NCBI GenBank assembly: GCA_022837205.1
Contig: JALHEL010000033.1
Coordinates: 1 to 10,334, forward strand
Direction of reading: 5' to 3'
Source of the DNA: Leptolinea sp.
GTDB lineage: Bacteria > Chloroflexota > Anaerolineae > Anaerolineales > Anaerolineaceae
DNA length: 10,334 bases
Shown here piece by piece: positions 1-7,953 of this stretch. Positions within the stretch are counted from its first letter, which is position 1, and each line of letters begins with the position of its first letter. A program made the translations under genes and the position numbers. Below the pieces are notes generated by a model, which was given only the letters and a program-made list of their open reading frames with translations, had not been told where the DNA came from and did not search any database.

Positions 1-990
1 GGTAAATCACCCGTGGACAGACAGATGGAAGCAGCCGAACTTTTGGGAATCCGTTATCATGCCGGACGAGGGACAAATACGCTCCCGAGAAGCGAAGGCA
101 GCACGATTCCGGAAAATATGTTGGAAACAACAGATGAATATTTAAAAGATTGTGAACGAATCATCGATTTATATCATGATCCTCAGCCAGGTTCGATGCA
201 CCAAATTGTCTTAGCTCCATGCCAACCGATCAATTCTTATAAGGAGACTTTTACCGAGACGATTGCTTTGGCACGGGAAAAAGGGGTTCGGATGCATACT
301 CATCTGGGTGAAGGGGAAAATGAGATCATGCTTCAACGTTGGGGGAAACGTTCTTTGGCGTGGTGCGAGGAAATCGGATTTGTCGGCCCGGATGTTTGGT
401 ATGCTCACTTTTGGGAAGGGTTACCGGAAGAAGATGCGATTCTCGCAAAATACGGATGCGGTGTCTCGCATTGTCCGGCGCCGGCGATTTTAGGCGGCTT
501 TCCGATTTTGGACATAAAAAGAATGCAACAGTCCGGAATAACAATCAGCCTCGGTTGTGACGGATCCGCGACAAATGATTCCTCCAATTTATTGGATTCC
601 ATGCGAATCGGATATTTGATGCAGACCTGGCACAGCAAACAGAGGAACGGATGTATCTCAGCTTATGACATGCTGAAAATCGCGACGGTTTCAGGGGCTA
701 AAACGCTCGGACGAAGCGATCTCGGGAGTTTAGAAAAAGGAAAATGCGCTGATTTATTTATGGTTGATACCGATGTCCCCGAATTAATCGGGACAAATCA
801 TGACCATAAAAATATATTGGCGAGGGTCGGATTGACCGGACCGGTATGGCTCACCATGGTAGCCGGAAAGATTGTATTTGAAGAAGGTCATCTGGTGGGT
901 GTGGATGAATCAAAACTTGCGCGGAGAGGAGAGGAGGTATGTGATCGGGTAATTCGTGAACCGTTTAAAGAATTCTTTATAGTTTCGTAA
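1..990 (+). CDS. Amidohydrolase, 8-oxoguanine/guanine deaminase-like (5' end outside window)
   Basis: Metal-dependent amidohydrolase that probably deaminates a purine-like or related heterocycle in the cytoplasm. The reading frame is open to the first base, so the N-terminal part, including the first HxH metal site of the family, lies outside the window. A GTG at base 13 is in frame but falls inside the conserved domain and is not a credible start. Visible landmarks are MHTHLGE (third metal His, around base 301), WYAHFWEG (fourth metal-site His, base 406), GVSHCPAPA, and LGCDGSATND with the metal-site Asp at base 561. The C-terminal LGSLEKGKCADLFMVD and TMVAGKIVFEEG belong to the returning beta-sandwich. 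The pattern VGPDVWYAH...SHCP...DGSATND is that of 8-oxoguanine deaminase and AtzB-like enzymes. The substrate is inferred; guanine, cytosine or a methylated purine is possible. It ends 24 nt before the receptor gene of a nucleoside-type importer, which fits purine salvage. Confidence 0.85.
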   Translation, partial: GKSPVDRQMEAAELLGIRYHAGRGTNTLPRSEGSTIPENMLETTDEYLKDCERIIDLYHDPQPGSMHQIVLAPCQPINSYKETFTETIALAREKGVRMHTHLGEGENEIMLQRWGKRSLAWCEEIGFVGPDVWYAHFWEGLPEEDAILAKYGCGVSHCPAPAILGGFPILDIKRMQQSGITISLGCDGSATNDSSNLLDSMRIGYLMQTWHSKQRNGCISAYDMLKIATVSGAKTLGRSDLGSLEKGKCADLFMVDTDVPELIGTNHDHKNILARVGLTGPVWLTMVAGKIVFEEGHLVGVDESKLARRGEEVCDRVIREPFKEFFIVS

Positions 991-1014
991 TTGTTTATTA
1001 GATGAGAGGGAGAA

Positions 1015-2130
1015 ATGAAGAAAAGTTTATCAATTTTGTTATTTGTCGTATTGATTGGCAGTATGCTTATTTCAGGTTGTTCCTCGGGAGCAAAGAGTAC
1101 ACCGACAACAGCCGCAGTCCTAACTTCGACAGAGACTACCGAAGTCAAATCCGAAAAAGAAGCGACGTCATCTGTTATCCCGTCGACAGAGAGCAAAACA
1201 GTCGAAACGGGAAGCGGTGCGAAGAAATTGAAAGTTGCACTAATTCTGTCCGGCCCCGCAAATGACCAAGGTTGGAATGCAACTGCATTGGAAGGTTTGC
1301 AGGCAGCCGAAAAAGAATTCGGAGTTGAAACCTCAAAGATGGAAAATGTCGACATAGCTGACAGTGAAGCAGCTTTTCGAGATTATGCCGCTCAAGGTTT
1401 TGATTTGATCATCGGTCACGGCTATCAATTCGGTGAACCGGCCAAAAAAGTATCCGCAGACTTTCCGAATTCCTATTTTGTCGCCACGGAGGCAAATTCA
1501 CAATCCGAAAACATGGCTTCTTACGTGATGAGTTGTGAACAAGCGGCATATTTAATGGGCATGCTTTGTGCCGGGATGAGTAAAACCAAAGTAATCGGGG
1601 TCGTCGGCGGTTTCGAGCAACCCTCCATAACCAAGGAATTGGAAGCGTTTAAATTGGGTGCAAAGGAAGTCGTTCCCGATATCAAAGTTCTTGAAGTTTA
1701 CATCAATTCATTTGTCGATGCTTCGCTGGGAAAAGAAGCTGCGATGAGCATGATCCGCCAAAATGCGGATGTTTTGTATCATGTTGCAAACCAAGCCGGC
1801 ACCGGTGTGATTATGGCTGCACAAGAAAACGGTCTTCTGGCCTGTGGTAATTCATATGATCAAAGCAGTATTGCTCCGGATACGGTTATGGCATCGACGG
1901 TTTACAGAATGCCGAAAGTAATAACCACCGCTGTGAATCAAGTAAAAACAGGGACCTTTAAAGGCGGAGTATATCATTTGGGTTTCGCGGATGATGTGGT
2001 GGATATAACCGGTTACGGTAAATTCGAAGATAAAATTCCCCAGGATTTAAAAGATAAAATCGCCGCGAAAAAAGAAGCTATTCGAACCGGTGAATTTGTG
2101 GTTCCGGTTATCGAAAAACCCACAAAATAA
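1015..2130 (+). CDS. BMP/PnrA-family substrate-binding lipoprotein of an ABC importer
   Basis: Extracytoplasmic receptor, probably for a nucleoside or purine-like ligand. Residues 1-21 form a lipoprotein signal peptide (MKK, hydrophobic core) ending in the lipobox LISG with the acylated Cys at 22. Residues 23-70 are a Ser/Thr/Glu-rich low-complexity tether, as often seen in Gram-positive lipoproteins. The periplasmic-binding fold starts at KLKVALILSG (71-80), followed by NDQGWN (83-88) at the position of the family's first ligand-contact loop. Later family segments are LIIGHGYQFGEPAKKV, the Cys-containing SCEQAAYLMGMLCAG and the glycine turn VIGVVGGFE. At 371 aa the length fits the Bmp family. 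The start is supported by GAGAGGGAGA a few bases upstream. The gap to the preceding deaminase has no room for a promoter, so the two are probably co-transcribed. Family assignment is firm; ligand identity is inferred from family and neighbours. Confidence 0.9.
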   Translation: MKKSLSILLFVVLIGSMLISGCSSGAKSTPTTAAVLTSTETTEVKSEKEATSSVIPSTESKTVETGSGAKKLKVALILSGPANDQGWNATALEGLQAAEKEFGVETSKMENVDIADSEAAFRDYAAQGFDLIIGHGYQFGEPAKKVSADFPNSYFVATEANSQSENMASYVMSCEQAAYLMGMLCAGMSKTKVIGVVGGFEQPSITKELEAFKLGAKEVVPDIKVLEVYINSFVDASLGKEAAMSMIRQNADVLYHVANQAGTGVIMAAQENGLLACGNSYDQSSIAPDTVMASTVYRMPKVITTAVNQVKTGTFKGGVYHLGFADDVVDITGYGKFEDKIPQDLKDKIAAKKEAIRTGEFVVPVIEKPTK

Positions 2131-2195
2131 ATGTTGAGATTCAAAGAAATTGTTCTTGCCTGAGTGAACAGATGACAGTAAAAGTCGAGGAAAAA

Positions 2196-3731
2196 ATGAT
2201 ATTGCTTTCTATGGAAAATATCCAAAAAAAATTCTTTGGAAAATATGCCAACAAAAATGTTCATCTTCAGGTAGAAAAGGGGAAAATTCTTGCTTTGCTC
2301 GGCGAAAATGGCGCCGGAAAGACAACCTTGATGAATATTCTCTACGGTCTTTACCAACCGGATGGCGGTAAAATATTTTGGCACGGCGAAGAAGTAAAGT
2401 TTGAATCTCCCAAAGATGCGATCGAAAGAAAAATCGGAATGGTGCACCAGCATTTTATGCTGGTGCCCACTCTCAATGTATCTCAAAATATAACTCTCGG
2501 ATTAAAAGAGACCGGCTATCCATTAACCGATCGGAAAGCAGTTAATCGGAAGATAAAAAGTTTATCGGATCAGTACGGATTAATCGTCGATCCGGAGGCG
2601 ATGGTCAGCGATTTATCCGTCGGCGAACAACAGCGTGTTGAAATCATGAAGTTGCTTTATCGAGATGCCGAGTTGCTGATTTTGGATGAGCCGACCGCGG
2701 TTTTGACGCGACAAGAGACAATTGGTTTGTTCGAGGTATTAAAGAGGCTCTCTCAAGACGGTCGTTCCGTCATTCTGATCACTCATAAAATACCGGAAGT
2801 AATGGAAATCGCCGACATGGTTACGGTGATGAGGGATGCTGAAAGTATTATTACCGTTCCGATAACAGAAGTCGACGAAGCAAGTTTAGCTGAATATATG
2901 ATCGGGCGACCTCTGAATATTGTTGAAATACCTCCGAGAATTGAAAAACGTAATCAAGGCTTTATTCTGCGGAACTTAAATCTTGAGGAAAAGAGCCAAA
3001 CAAAGTCAGCGACTGTTTCGTTTGAAATAGAAGCGGGCGAGATATTGGGGATTGCCGGTGTCGAGGGGAATGGACAGAAAGAGTTGGCCGAATCGATATT
3101 GGGAATTCGGCACAATGTTGCGGAAGAAATGCAGCTTTTCGGGAAAGATTTAAGGAATCATTCGGTTTCCGACCGCAGAGATGCCGGCATCGCCTATATT
3201 TCCGATGATCGACATCGCGATGGTTTATTGTTGGATGCAGGGTTTATGGATAATATGCTTCTCAAATTCCATAAAGACCGAAGATATCAGAATAAGGGGA
3301 TTTTGAACAAAAAGAAATTAAACGACTTCATCAACCGGCAGATCAAAGCTTATAAAATAAAAGTTTCATCTCCTTCCCTGCCCGTTCGATTTCTATCAGG
3401 CGGAAACCAACAAAAGTTGATTCTTTCCAGAGAGCTTTGCGACGAGCCGAAATTAATTGTGGCTTGCCAACCGACAAGAGGTCTCGATATCGGGGCGACG
3501 GAATTTGTCAGAGAACAATTATTAATGCATCGTAGCAAAGGTGCCTGTATTTTACTCATTTCTGCCGATTTGGAAGAAATTCTTTCGTTAAGTGATCGAA
3601 TCGCAGTCCTTTATAAAGGCAGAATAATGGGTATTCTGAATAATAGTAAAAATATTGATATCACACGGATCGGATTAATGATGGCAGGCAGGAATTTTAA
3701 TTTGAATGAGGTTGAAATCCATGAAAAATAA
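2196..3731 (+). CDS. Double-domain ABC ATPase of a nucleoside-type importer
   Basis: Cytoplasmic energy-coupling subunit with two fused nucleotide-binding domains (511 aa), as in NupO, YufO and RbsA-type proteins. Domain 1 has Walker A GENGAGKTT (residues 36-44), Q-loop VHQHF (Q85), signature LSVGEQQ (140-146) and Walker B LLILDEPT (160-167), followed by the switch region LITHK. Domain 2 has a degenerate Walker A, GVEGNGQKE (288-296), without the GKT lysine and threonine, but an intact signature LSGGNQQ (400-406) and ACQPTRGLD. This asymmetry is normal in the family: one ATP site is catalytically weak. The chosen ATG has GAGG five bases upstream. An in-frame ATG at 2172 would add eight residues but lacks a clear ribosome binding site. 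The gene overlaps the following permease gene, pointing to coupled translation. Confidence 0.93.
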   Translation: MILLSMENIQKKFFGKYANKNVHLQVEKGKILALLGENGAGKTTLMNILYGLYQPDGGKIFWHGEEVKFESPKDAIERKIGMVHQHFMLVPTLNVSQNITLGLKETGYPLTDRKAVNRKIKSLSDQYGLIVDPEAMVSDLSVGEQQRVEIMKLLYRDAELLILDEPTAVLTRQETIGLFEVLKRLSQDGRSVILITHKIPEVMEIADMVTVMRDAESIITVPITEVDEASLAEYMIGRPLNIVEIPPRIEKRNQGFILRNLNLEEKSQTKSATVSFEIEAGEILGIAGVEGNGQKELAESILGIRHNVAEEMQLFGKDLRNHSVSDRRDAGIAYISDDRHRDGLLLDAGFMDNMLLKFHKDRRYQNKGILNKKKLNDFINRQIKAYKIKVSSPSLPVRFLSGGNQQKLILSRELCDEPKLIVACQPTRGLDIGATEFVREQLLMHRSKGACILLISADLEEILSLSDRIAVLYKGRIMGILNNSKNIDITRIGLMMAGRNFNLNEVEIHEK

Positions 3732-4758
3732 AGCCGGTGATCTTATATCCTATTTGATGATTGTTCTGGCAGGGATCATTCTTATGATCCTCTTAATTGG
3801 GATAACCGGCAATAGTATTTCAGATGCGTTATCCGGTTTTATTCGGGGGATAGCAGGCTCTTCCTATTCCGTTGCAGAAGTTTTCGTGAAAGCAACTCCG
3901 TTGATATTAACCGGCTTGGGAGTATCCGTTGCGTTTAAGAGCGGCTTTGTGAATATCGGTGCCGAAGGTCAACTTTATATGGGAGCGGTAACGATCACGG
4001 CTCTGGCATTGGCATTTCCCAATTTACCGAAGGGGATCCTGATGCCGCTCTGTTTATTGGGTGGATTTTTAGCCGGAGGAGTTTGGTCATTCATACCCGG
4101 TATTTTAAAAGCGAAAATGGGAATTTCCGAAGTCATTAATACAATTATGTTTAACTATATCGCTTTGGGAATTGTCGGAATTTTATTGCAAACGGTTCTA
4201 AAAGATCCGAATAATTATTTTCCTGTCTCGGCGACCTTGACCGATTCGGCCGGTTTATCCATTTTGATTCCCGGAACACGATTGCATTCGGGAATATTAA
4301 TAGCCGTTATCTGTGCAATCCTGATCGATATTTTGATTTTCAAGACATCACTCGGTTTTCGATTGCGAGCGGTGGGTATGAATCCGCGCGCATGTCTTTG
4401 TTCCGGAATTTCTGTGGGTAAGCACATTATTATTTCATCTATGATCAGTGGCGGATTAGCCGGGATAGCGGGTGTATGCGAAATCGCCGGTCTTCATCAT
4501 AAATTGATTGAGGGAATTTCTCCCGGATATGGTTATTTAGCGATTATCGTGGCATTGTTGGGAGGAAACAATCCGTTTGGTGTAATATTGGCAGCTATAG
4601 GAATTGCCACGTTACAAGTCGGATCACTTTCTATGCAACGTGCGGCAAATGTCCCTTCGGCAATTTCCTCAATTATTTTAGGAGCGATTGTTCTGATGCT
4701 GATGGCGCGAAAAACGATATTTAAGAAGCTCATAGACAAAAAAGAGGAGCAAGGATGA
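3721..4758 (+). CDS. ABC transporter permease, nucleoside-importer type, first subunit
   Basis: Integral membrane subunit of the importer, in the BPD_transp_2 group (NupP/YufP/PnrD-like). The 345-aa product is almost wholly hydrophobic, with around eight to ten predicted spans. The first (LMIVLAGIILMILLIGI) follows a short Lys-rich N-terminus. The family motif VNIGAEGQLYMGA appears near residues 77-89. The cytoplasmic coupling segment GFRLRAVGMNPRACLCSGI lies near residues 210-230, and LGGNNPFGVILAA comes late, as in relatives. The ATG was chosen because GAGG sits nine bases upstream. An in-frame ATG at 3706 would add MRLKS, but its nearest AGGA is twelve bases away. It starts inside the end of the ATPase gene (11-nt overlap) and itself overlaps the next permease. 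Confidence 0.9.
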   Translation: MKNKAGDLISYLMIVLAGIILMILLIGITGNSISDALSGFIRGIAGSSYSVAEVFVKATPLILTGLGVSVAFKSGFVNIGAEGQLYMGAVTITALALAFPNLPKGILMPLCLLGGFLAGGVWSFIPGILKAKMGISEVINTIMFNYIALGIVGILLQTVLKDPNNYFPVSATLTDSAGLSILIPGTRLHSGILIAVICAILIDILIFKTSLGFRLRAVGMNPRACLCSGISVGKHIIISSMISGGLAGIAGVCEIAGLHHKLIEGISPGYGYLAIIVALLGGNNPFGVILAAIGIATLQVGSLSMQRAANVPSAISSIILGAIVLMLMARKTIFKKLIDKKEEQG

Positions 4759-5690
4759 GCCAGATTTTATTAACCATCGCAACATTTCTTGCCGCTTGTA
4801 TTCGTATGGCAACACCTCTCACTTTGGCGGGTTTGGGGGAAGCTTTTTCAGAACGTACCGGCGTCATGAATTTGGGAGTCGAAGCAATCATGCTGTGCGG
4901 AGCTTTTAGCTCTTTTATAGTGACTTTTTGGACCGGAAATGTTTATTGGGGTATGTTGTGCGGAATGCTTGCCGGTATGATTATTTCCGGTATCCATGCG
5001 ATTCTGTGTATTAAATGCAAAGCAAACCAGACAATTGTGGGTCTTGCTTTGAATTTTTTTGCACTGGGGCTGACCAGCTTTCTGTTTTTAATCGTTTTCG
5101 GTCAAAGCACGATTCTTCCTCAATGTAAAACGGTTCCCAATTTTGGATTTCCGGTGCTCGGCAAAATACCGTTACTCGGGAAAGCTTTCTTTACACATAA
5201 TATTTTCGTTTACCTGATGTATTTGTTGGTTTTCATTTTCCTTTTTATTTATAAAAAGACGGAATGGGGAGTTATATTTACAGCGGTCGGTGAACATCCG
5301 AGTGCCGCCGATACGGCGGGAATCAATGTGTTTCGAATTCGGTATTTGGCTTGTATGGTGAATGGATTATTAGGAGGGCTGGCAGGCTCCTATTTTACGT
5401 TGGCTCAGCTCGGATTTTTTATGGAGGACATTACCGCAGGAAAGGGCTATATTGCTTTGGTTACGGTTATATTAGGCAGAAGAAACCCGTTGGGAATACT
5501 TTGTTCGGCTTTATTGATCGGGCTCGCGGACGCCGTTCAATTCCAACTCCAAACGATGAATATTCCGATTCCTTCTCAAGCTTTTTCCATTTTGCCTTAT
5601 ATTGCAGCTGTTTTTGTTCTTCTCTTTTCGGCAGGGAAAAGTTCCGATCCTTCCGCTTTAGGGATCCCTTATGAACGCGATAACCGCTGA
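4755..5690 (+). CDS. ABC transporter permease, nucleoside-importer type, second subunit
   Basis: Second membrane subunit (311 aa), expected to pair with the upstream permease as a heterodimer under the double ATPase (NupQ/YufQ/PnrE-like). It is strongly hydrophobic throughout. The family segment TPLTLAGLGEAFSERTGVMNLGVEAIML occupies about residues 20-47, with Ala where relatives usually have Gly after the conserved Glu (NLGVEG). The coupling segment WGVIFTAVGEHPSAADTAGI lies near residues 170-190, and the late segment GYIALVTVILGRRNPLGIL is typical. The start codon overlaps the previous stop codon (ATGA), with a GAGGAGCAAGG ribosome binding site just upstream, so reinitiation is likely. The gene ends 42 nt before the regulator gene with no terminator between. 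Confidence 0.91.
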   Translation: MSQILLTIATFLAACIRMATPLTLAGLGEAFSERTGVMNLGVEAIMLCGAFSSFIVTFWTGNVYWGMLCGMLAGMIISGIHAILCIKCKANQTIVGLALNFFALGLTSFLFLIVFGQSTILPQCKTVPNFGFPVLGKIPLLGKAFFTHNIFVYLMYLLVFIFLFIYKKTEWGVIFTAVGEHPSAADTAGINVFRIRYLACMVNGLLGGLAGSYFTLAQLGFFMEDITAGKGYIALVTVILGRRNPLGILCSALLIGLADAVQFQLQTMNIPIPSQAFSILPYIAAVFVLLFSAGKSSDPSALGIPYERDNR

Positions 5691-5732
5691 TAAAAAGAGA
5701 GAAGAAATTGATTTTCAAGGAGGAGTGTCCGG

Positions 5733-6497
5733 TTGAAAGACAGCTACACGATCGGAGAGTTCAGTAAGATGTTTGGATTGAATGTCCAAACACTTCGTTA
5801 TTACGATTCGATAGGAATTTTCAGACCGGCATATAGGGATAAATGGTCGGGTCGGCGAAAATATGCGTTTGATCAAGTCTATCAATTGGCTTCGATTCGC
5901 TACTTGCGCCGGATCGGCTATTCTTTAGAGGATATTGCCGAATATTTGGATAATCTGCAATCGGACACTTCATTAGATGTTTTGAAAAAAAGATCGGATG
6001 AGATCCATCGCGAACTGGATGAATTACTTGACATTGACCATGCGATTCAGCGAAAGATTCGTTTTATTGAACATGAACTCAGCGAAATTCGAGAAATTTC
6101 TGAAATAAAGATATGTGAATATGGACCCCGACCTTATATTCCTTTAGGGCAGGAAGAAGTATTGTATCACCACGATTCTTTTTATTTTTATCCGACCATC
6201 GCATTTTATAAAGAAGATCTGAAATATTTTGGCGCTTATTTATATCAAGACAACAGTCAATTCCCCGAAGAATTTAAAGTCAATAAAGAAAAAGTTGAAT
6301 ACATCGAAGCGGGCAAATATTTATGCGCTTATCATTTGGGACCGTATGAAGAGATTTACAAGACTCAAAAAAAATTGCGCAACGCTTACTCGAATTTAAA
6401 ACTTTCGGATCTGATGGTTAATTTCAATATTATCGATCAGTTCGTCGAAAAGGACCGATCAAAGTATATAACGAGCATGCAAATTCGTATTTTGTGA
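5733..6497 (+). CDS. MerR-family transcriptional regulator with GyrI-like effector domain (BmrR type)
   Basis: DNA-binding regulator that would twist an over-spaced promoter into active form when a small ligand binds. Residues 5-32 (YTIGEFSKMFGLNVQTLRYY...GIFRP) are the MerR winged helix-turn-helix. Residues 43-75 carry the second helical part (YAFDQVYQLASIRYLRRIGYSLEDI). Residues 81-122 form the Leu/Ile/Glu-rich dimerisation coiled coil. Residues 126-254 form the GyrI-like/BmrR effector fold, with the diagnostic YIEAGKYLCAYHLGPYEEIY (190-209) and a closing strand YITSMQIRIL. There is no Cys cluster for metal sensing, so an organic ligand is more likely. Translation starts at TTG, set by AAGGAGGAG nine bases upstream; a GTG inside that site leads to an immediate stop. 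The gene follows the importer genes closely and faces a dyad-containing promoter downstream. The ligand is unknown; the imported compound or a drug-like cation are both possible. Confidence 0.9.
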   Translation: MKDSYTIGEFSKMFGLNVQTLRYYDSIGIFRPAYRDKWSGRRKYAFDQVYQLASIRYLRRIGYSLEDIAEYLDNLQSDTSLDVLKKRSDEIHRELDELLDIDHAIQRKIRFIEHELSEIREISEIKICEYGPRPYIPLGQEEVLYHHDSFYFYPTIAFYKEDLKYFGAYLYQDNSQFPEEFKVNKEKVEYIEAGKYLCAYHLGPYEEIYKTQKKLRNAYSNLKLSDLMVNFNIIDQFVEKDRSKYITSMQIRIL

Positions 6498-6558
6498 CGC
6501 AAAAAAATCATTTTAATAATTTCACTTGGTAACCGCGTCCGGCTGATTTCTCGATAAC

Positions 6559-6583
6559 AGTTTGTATTCAAACTCGCTATAAT
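6559..6583 (+). promoter_or_regulatory. Candidate promoter with MerR-type operator dyad upstream of tldD
   Basis: A perfect inverted repeat, AGTTTG-TATT-CAAACT (6559-6574), is followed three bases later by a perfect -10 box TATAAT (6578-6583). No good -35 box lies at the standard 16-18 nt spacing. TCGATA (6551-6556, four matches to TTGACA) would give a 21-nt spacer, slightly longer than the usual 19-20 nt of MerR-activated promoters. A dyad filling an over-long spacer is the known layout for MerR-family operators, and a MerR-family gene lies immediately upstream. Transcription from this box would start near 6590, leaving a leader of only about 14 nt, with the ribosome binding site at its 5' end. 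Assignment to this regulator is inference. Confidence 0.45.
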
Positions 6584-6603
6584 TGACGAAAGGAGAATGC
6601 TCT

Positions 6604-7941
6604 ATGTATCAATATCCAAAAAATTTATATACCGATGTTCGAATCGAAACAGTTTCAAAAACCAATATTCAATTTGAAAACGGAGAGCTGAAAGAGAATA
6701 AAACCGTATCCGAAAAAGGGGCAATGGTCCGGATTTATGATGGGAAACGCTGGTATTACAGCGCAACAACCGACTTGAATTCGATTCAAAATGAAATAGA
6801 TGATCTGGCGGAAATGGCTGTCCCGAATTTGGCGATCCTTCAAGATTCGGTGGTTGATAAGCTTGAAATAAATCGGGGGATGGATTTGCGCTATCAGCAG
6901 GATGACGTTTCCTTGATTTCCAACGACCAAAAAATGGCATTGGTAAAAAGTTATCTTGAATTGATCTCGGATTATCCCGAAATTCGAAATTCAAAAATCT
7001 TTTATCTGGATAACCATACCGTGAAACATTTTGTTTCCGGTAAGGGCGCCGATATCACATTTGATACTCAAAATTGCACGATTGTCGTCCGATACACAAT
7101 CATGGCGAACGACTTTCCGCAAGATGGGCAGGCGAATATCTATAAGATCCGTTTTCATGAATTGGCCGGGCATCAGCGTGAGGTCCGAGATGAGATTGAA
7201 AAGGATCTTGATTATGCCAAAAGGGCTGTTCCGGTTAAACCGGGTGTGTATACTTGCATTCTTTCCCCTTTGGTTGCCGGCGTTTTTGCACATGAGAGTT
7301 TCGGACATAAAAGCGAAGCGGATTTTATGATCGGTGATGAAGAAATGCGGAAAGAATGGGTTATCGGTAAAAAAGTCGGGGCTTCGTTATTAAATATTAT
7401 CGATTCCGGACAAATCGAAGGGTCCGGATATGTTCCTTATGACGATGAAGGATGTCGGGCGAAGAAAACTTACCTAATTAAGGACGGGGTGTTGAGCGGT
7501 CGATTACACAGCGCATATACCGCTGCGTTATTGAATGAAAATCCGACCGCCAATGCTCGGGCAATCAGTTTTGAATATGAACCGATTGTCCGTATGACAA
7601 CCACCTATATCGATTCCGGGAAACAAACCAAAGAAGAATTATTCGGTGAAGTGGAAGACGGGATTTTTATCGATGACTTTAAGCACGGATCCGGAATGTC
7701 TACTTTTACGATAGCGCCTTCCCGTGCTTATCGAATTTGCCATGGAAAAATTGCCGAACCACTTAAAATTGCGGTAATTACCGGGAATGTAATGAAAACA
7801 CTTCATGAAATTGACGGGGTTTCCGATGCCGTGGAAATAAAATCATTCGGAACCGGCGGATGCGGCAAGATGGAACAATATCCCTTACGGGTCGGTTTTG
7901 GCGGTCCATATGTCCGGGTCAACGGAATTAATGTTCAGTAA
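6604..7941 (+). CDS. tldD: TldD-like zinc metalloprotease subunit
   Basis: Catalytic subunit of a TldD/TldE-type protease, which acts in the cytoplasm on short unfolded peptides (in Escherichia coli the pair processes pro-microcin B17 and degrades CcdA). The 445-aa product carries the metal motif HESFGH (HEXXXH, residues 230-235) followed by KSEAD. The third zinc-ligand candidate is Cys420 in GGCGK near the C-terminus, matching the CGK of TldD. The N-terminal half (VRIETVSKTNIQFENGELKE...GAMVRIYDGKRWYYSATTD) is the usual TldD/PmbA alpha-beta domain. The ATG has AGGAG eight bases upstream; an in-frame TTG at 6583 would overlap the -10 box and is unlikely. It is followed after 12 nt by the TldE-like gene, so the two are co-transcribed. 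The natural substrate is not evident: no small precursor-peptide gene is visible beside it. Confidence 0.9.
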   Translation: MYQYPKNLYTDVRIETVSKTNIQFENGELKENKTVSEKGAMVRIYDGKRWYYSATTDLNSIQNEIDDLAEMAVPNLAILQDSVVDKLEINRGMDLRYQQDDVSLISNDQKMALVKSYLELISDYPEIRNSKIFYLDNHTVKHFVSGKGADITFDTQNCTIVVRYTIMANDFPQDGQANIYKIRFHELAGHQREVRDEIEKDLDYAKRAVPVKPGVYTCILSPLVAGVFAHESFGHKSEADFMIGDEEMRKEWVIGKKVGASLLNIIDSGQIEGSGYVPYDDEGCRAKKTYLIKDGVLSGRLHSAYTAALLNENPTANARAISFEYEPIVRMTTTYIDSGKQTKEELFGEVEDGIFIDDFKHGSGMSTFTIAPSRAYRICHGKIAEPLKIAVITGNVMKTLHEIDGVSDAVEIKSFGTGGCGKMEQYPLRVGFGGPYVRVNGINVQ

Positions 7942-7953
7942 AAAGGAAAAGAT

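Noticed and set aside
888..1355. A 155-residue minus-strand frame across the deaminase-receptor junction.
   Set aside because: It is a shadow of two well-supported + strand genes; its Ser/Thr/Val content mirrors the receptor's tether region and no minus-strand promoter or ribosome binding site was seen.
2151..2170. Weak inverted repeat TGTTC...GAACA between the receptor and ATPase genes.
   Set aside because: Only five base pairs with a ten-base loop and no T-run; too weak for a terminator or a confident processing site.
3054..3090. Missing Walker A lysine in the second ABC domain as a sign of a broken gene.
   Set aside because: GVEGNGQKE-type degenerate P-loops are normal for the second domain of this ATPase family, and the remaining motifs and frame are intact.
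6498..6603. Possible small precursor-peptide gene feeding the TldD/TldE protease.
   Set aside because: No ATG, GTG or TTG frame of useful length with a ribosome binding site exists in this gap, and the 20 nt after tldE are also empty. The pair looks like a general peptidase rather than part of a peptide-modification cluster.
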